Of a stretch of DNA of 64,000 nt, positions 63,891 to 64,000 are shown piece by piece. A model generated the notes under the pieces. The model was given only the letters and a program-made list of their open reading frames with translations. It did no database searches and was not told the DNA's origin. Location: NCBI GenBank assembly GCA_903632075.3, contig CAHIKZ030005440.1, positions 638,501 through 702,500 on the forward strand, given 5' to 3'. Within the stretch, counting starts at the first letter, position 1, and each line of letters starts with the position of its first letter. A program made the translations under genes and the position numbers. Origin of the DNA: Acanthosepion pharaonis (lineage: Eukaryota > Mollusca > Cephalopoda > Sepiida > Sepiidae).

Positions 63891-64000
63891 TCTGCGGACA
63901 CATATACCCGCAATAAAGCAAACAAAATATTCAGCATTATTTTTGGGATGCGAATTAAAAAAAATTAAAATTCGCACTTTTCTTTTTAGGAAACTTTGTA

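Noticed and set aside
63564..63977. 137-codon Cys/Val frame
   Set aside because: Product of (CA)n and (TA)n tracts on the opposite strand.

Overview
This window is repeat-dense, AT-rich nuclear DNA from an animal, most likely a cephalopod mollusc (octopus-like). That call is inference. It rests on abundant (TA)n, (CA)n and TATG-type microsatellites, many truncated non-LTR retrotransposon 3' ends, tRNA- and 5S-derived SINEs, mariner remnants, and the lack of any recognisable host gene. I see no intact host protein gene, no rRNA operon, no functional tRNA gene I would defend, and no CRISPR array. All recognisable coding is transposon-derived and broken, so most open frames are chance products of AT-rich or periodic sequence.

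Layout. 1-8.2 kb: purine-rich tract, two LINE 3' fragments, a mariner transposase fragment with D(34)D spacing, a 0.4 kb (TA)n block with regular interruptions, a SINE with a class II tRNA-like head, and two inverted-repeat elements. 8.2-10.1 kb: about four direct copies of a ~165-bp LINE reverse-transcriptase fragment, then about five inverted copies. 10.2-26.4 kb: about 16.2 kb of a 156-bp tandem repeat, roughly 100 monomers. The monomer matches the middle of a tRNA-derived SINE. A SINE head lies on the left edge and a decayed SINE 3' part on the right edge. A second, nine-monomer array of the same design lies at 34.4-35.8 kb. 26.7-30 kb: LINE remnants, a 35-bp minisatellite and a GC-richer insert inside it. 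30-44.7 kb: SINE pieces, including elements combining a 5S rRNA-like head with a tRNA-like segment, a LINE inserted in a SINE, a mariner deletion derivative with both termini, a SINE folded into a 380-bp inverted repeat, and a MITE-like element. 45-50 kb: a MITE with ~59-bp terminal inverted repeats, nested mariner remnants, a transposase N-terminal fragment, RTE-like LINE pieces and an interrupted LINE. 50.5-64 kb: another 5S-headed SINE, LINE 3' ends, several fold-back elements flanked by (TA)n, a nearly full-length SINE, and a solo LTR with TG...CA ends and a 5-bp duplication.

The parts do not form a pathway. What ties the window together is transposon evolution: SINE and LINE pieces turned into satellites, nested insertions that give relative ages, and palindromic elements sitting in microsatellites. 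All coordinates were read by eye; repeat edges are accurate to roughly 10-30 bp unless a motif is quoted.
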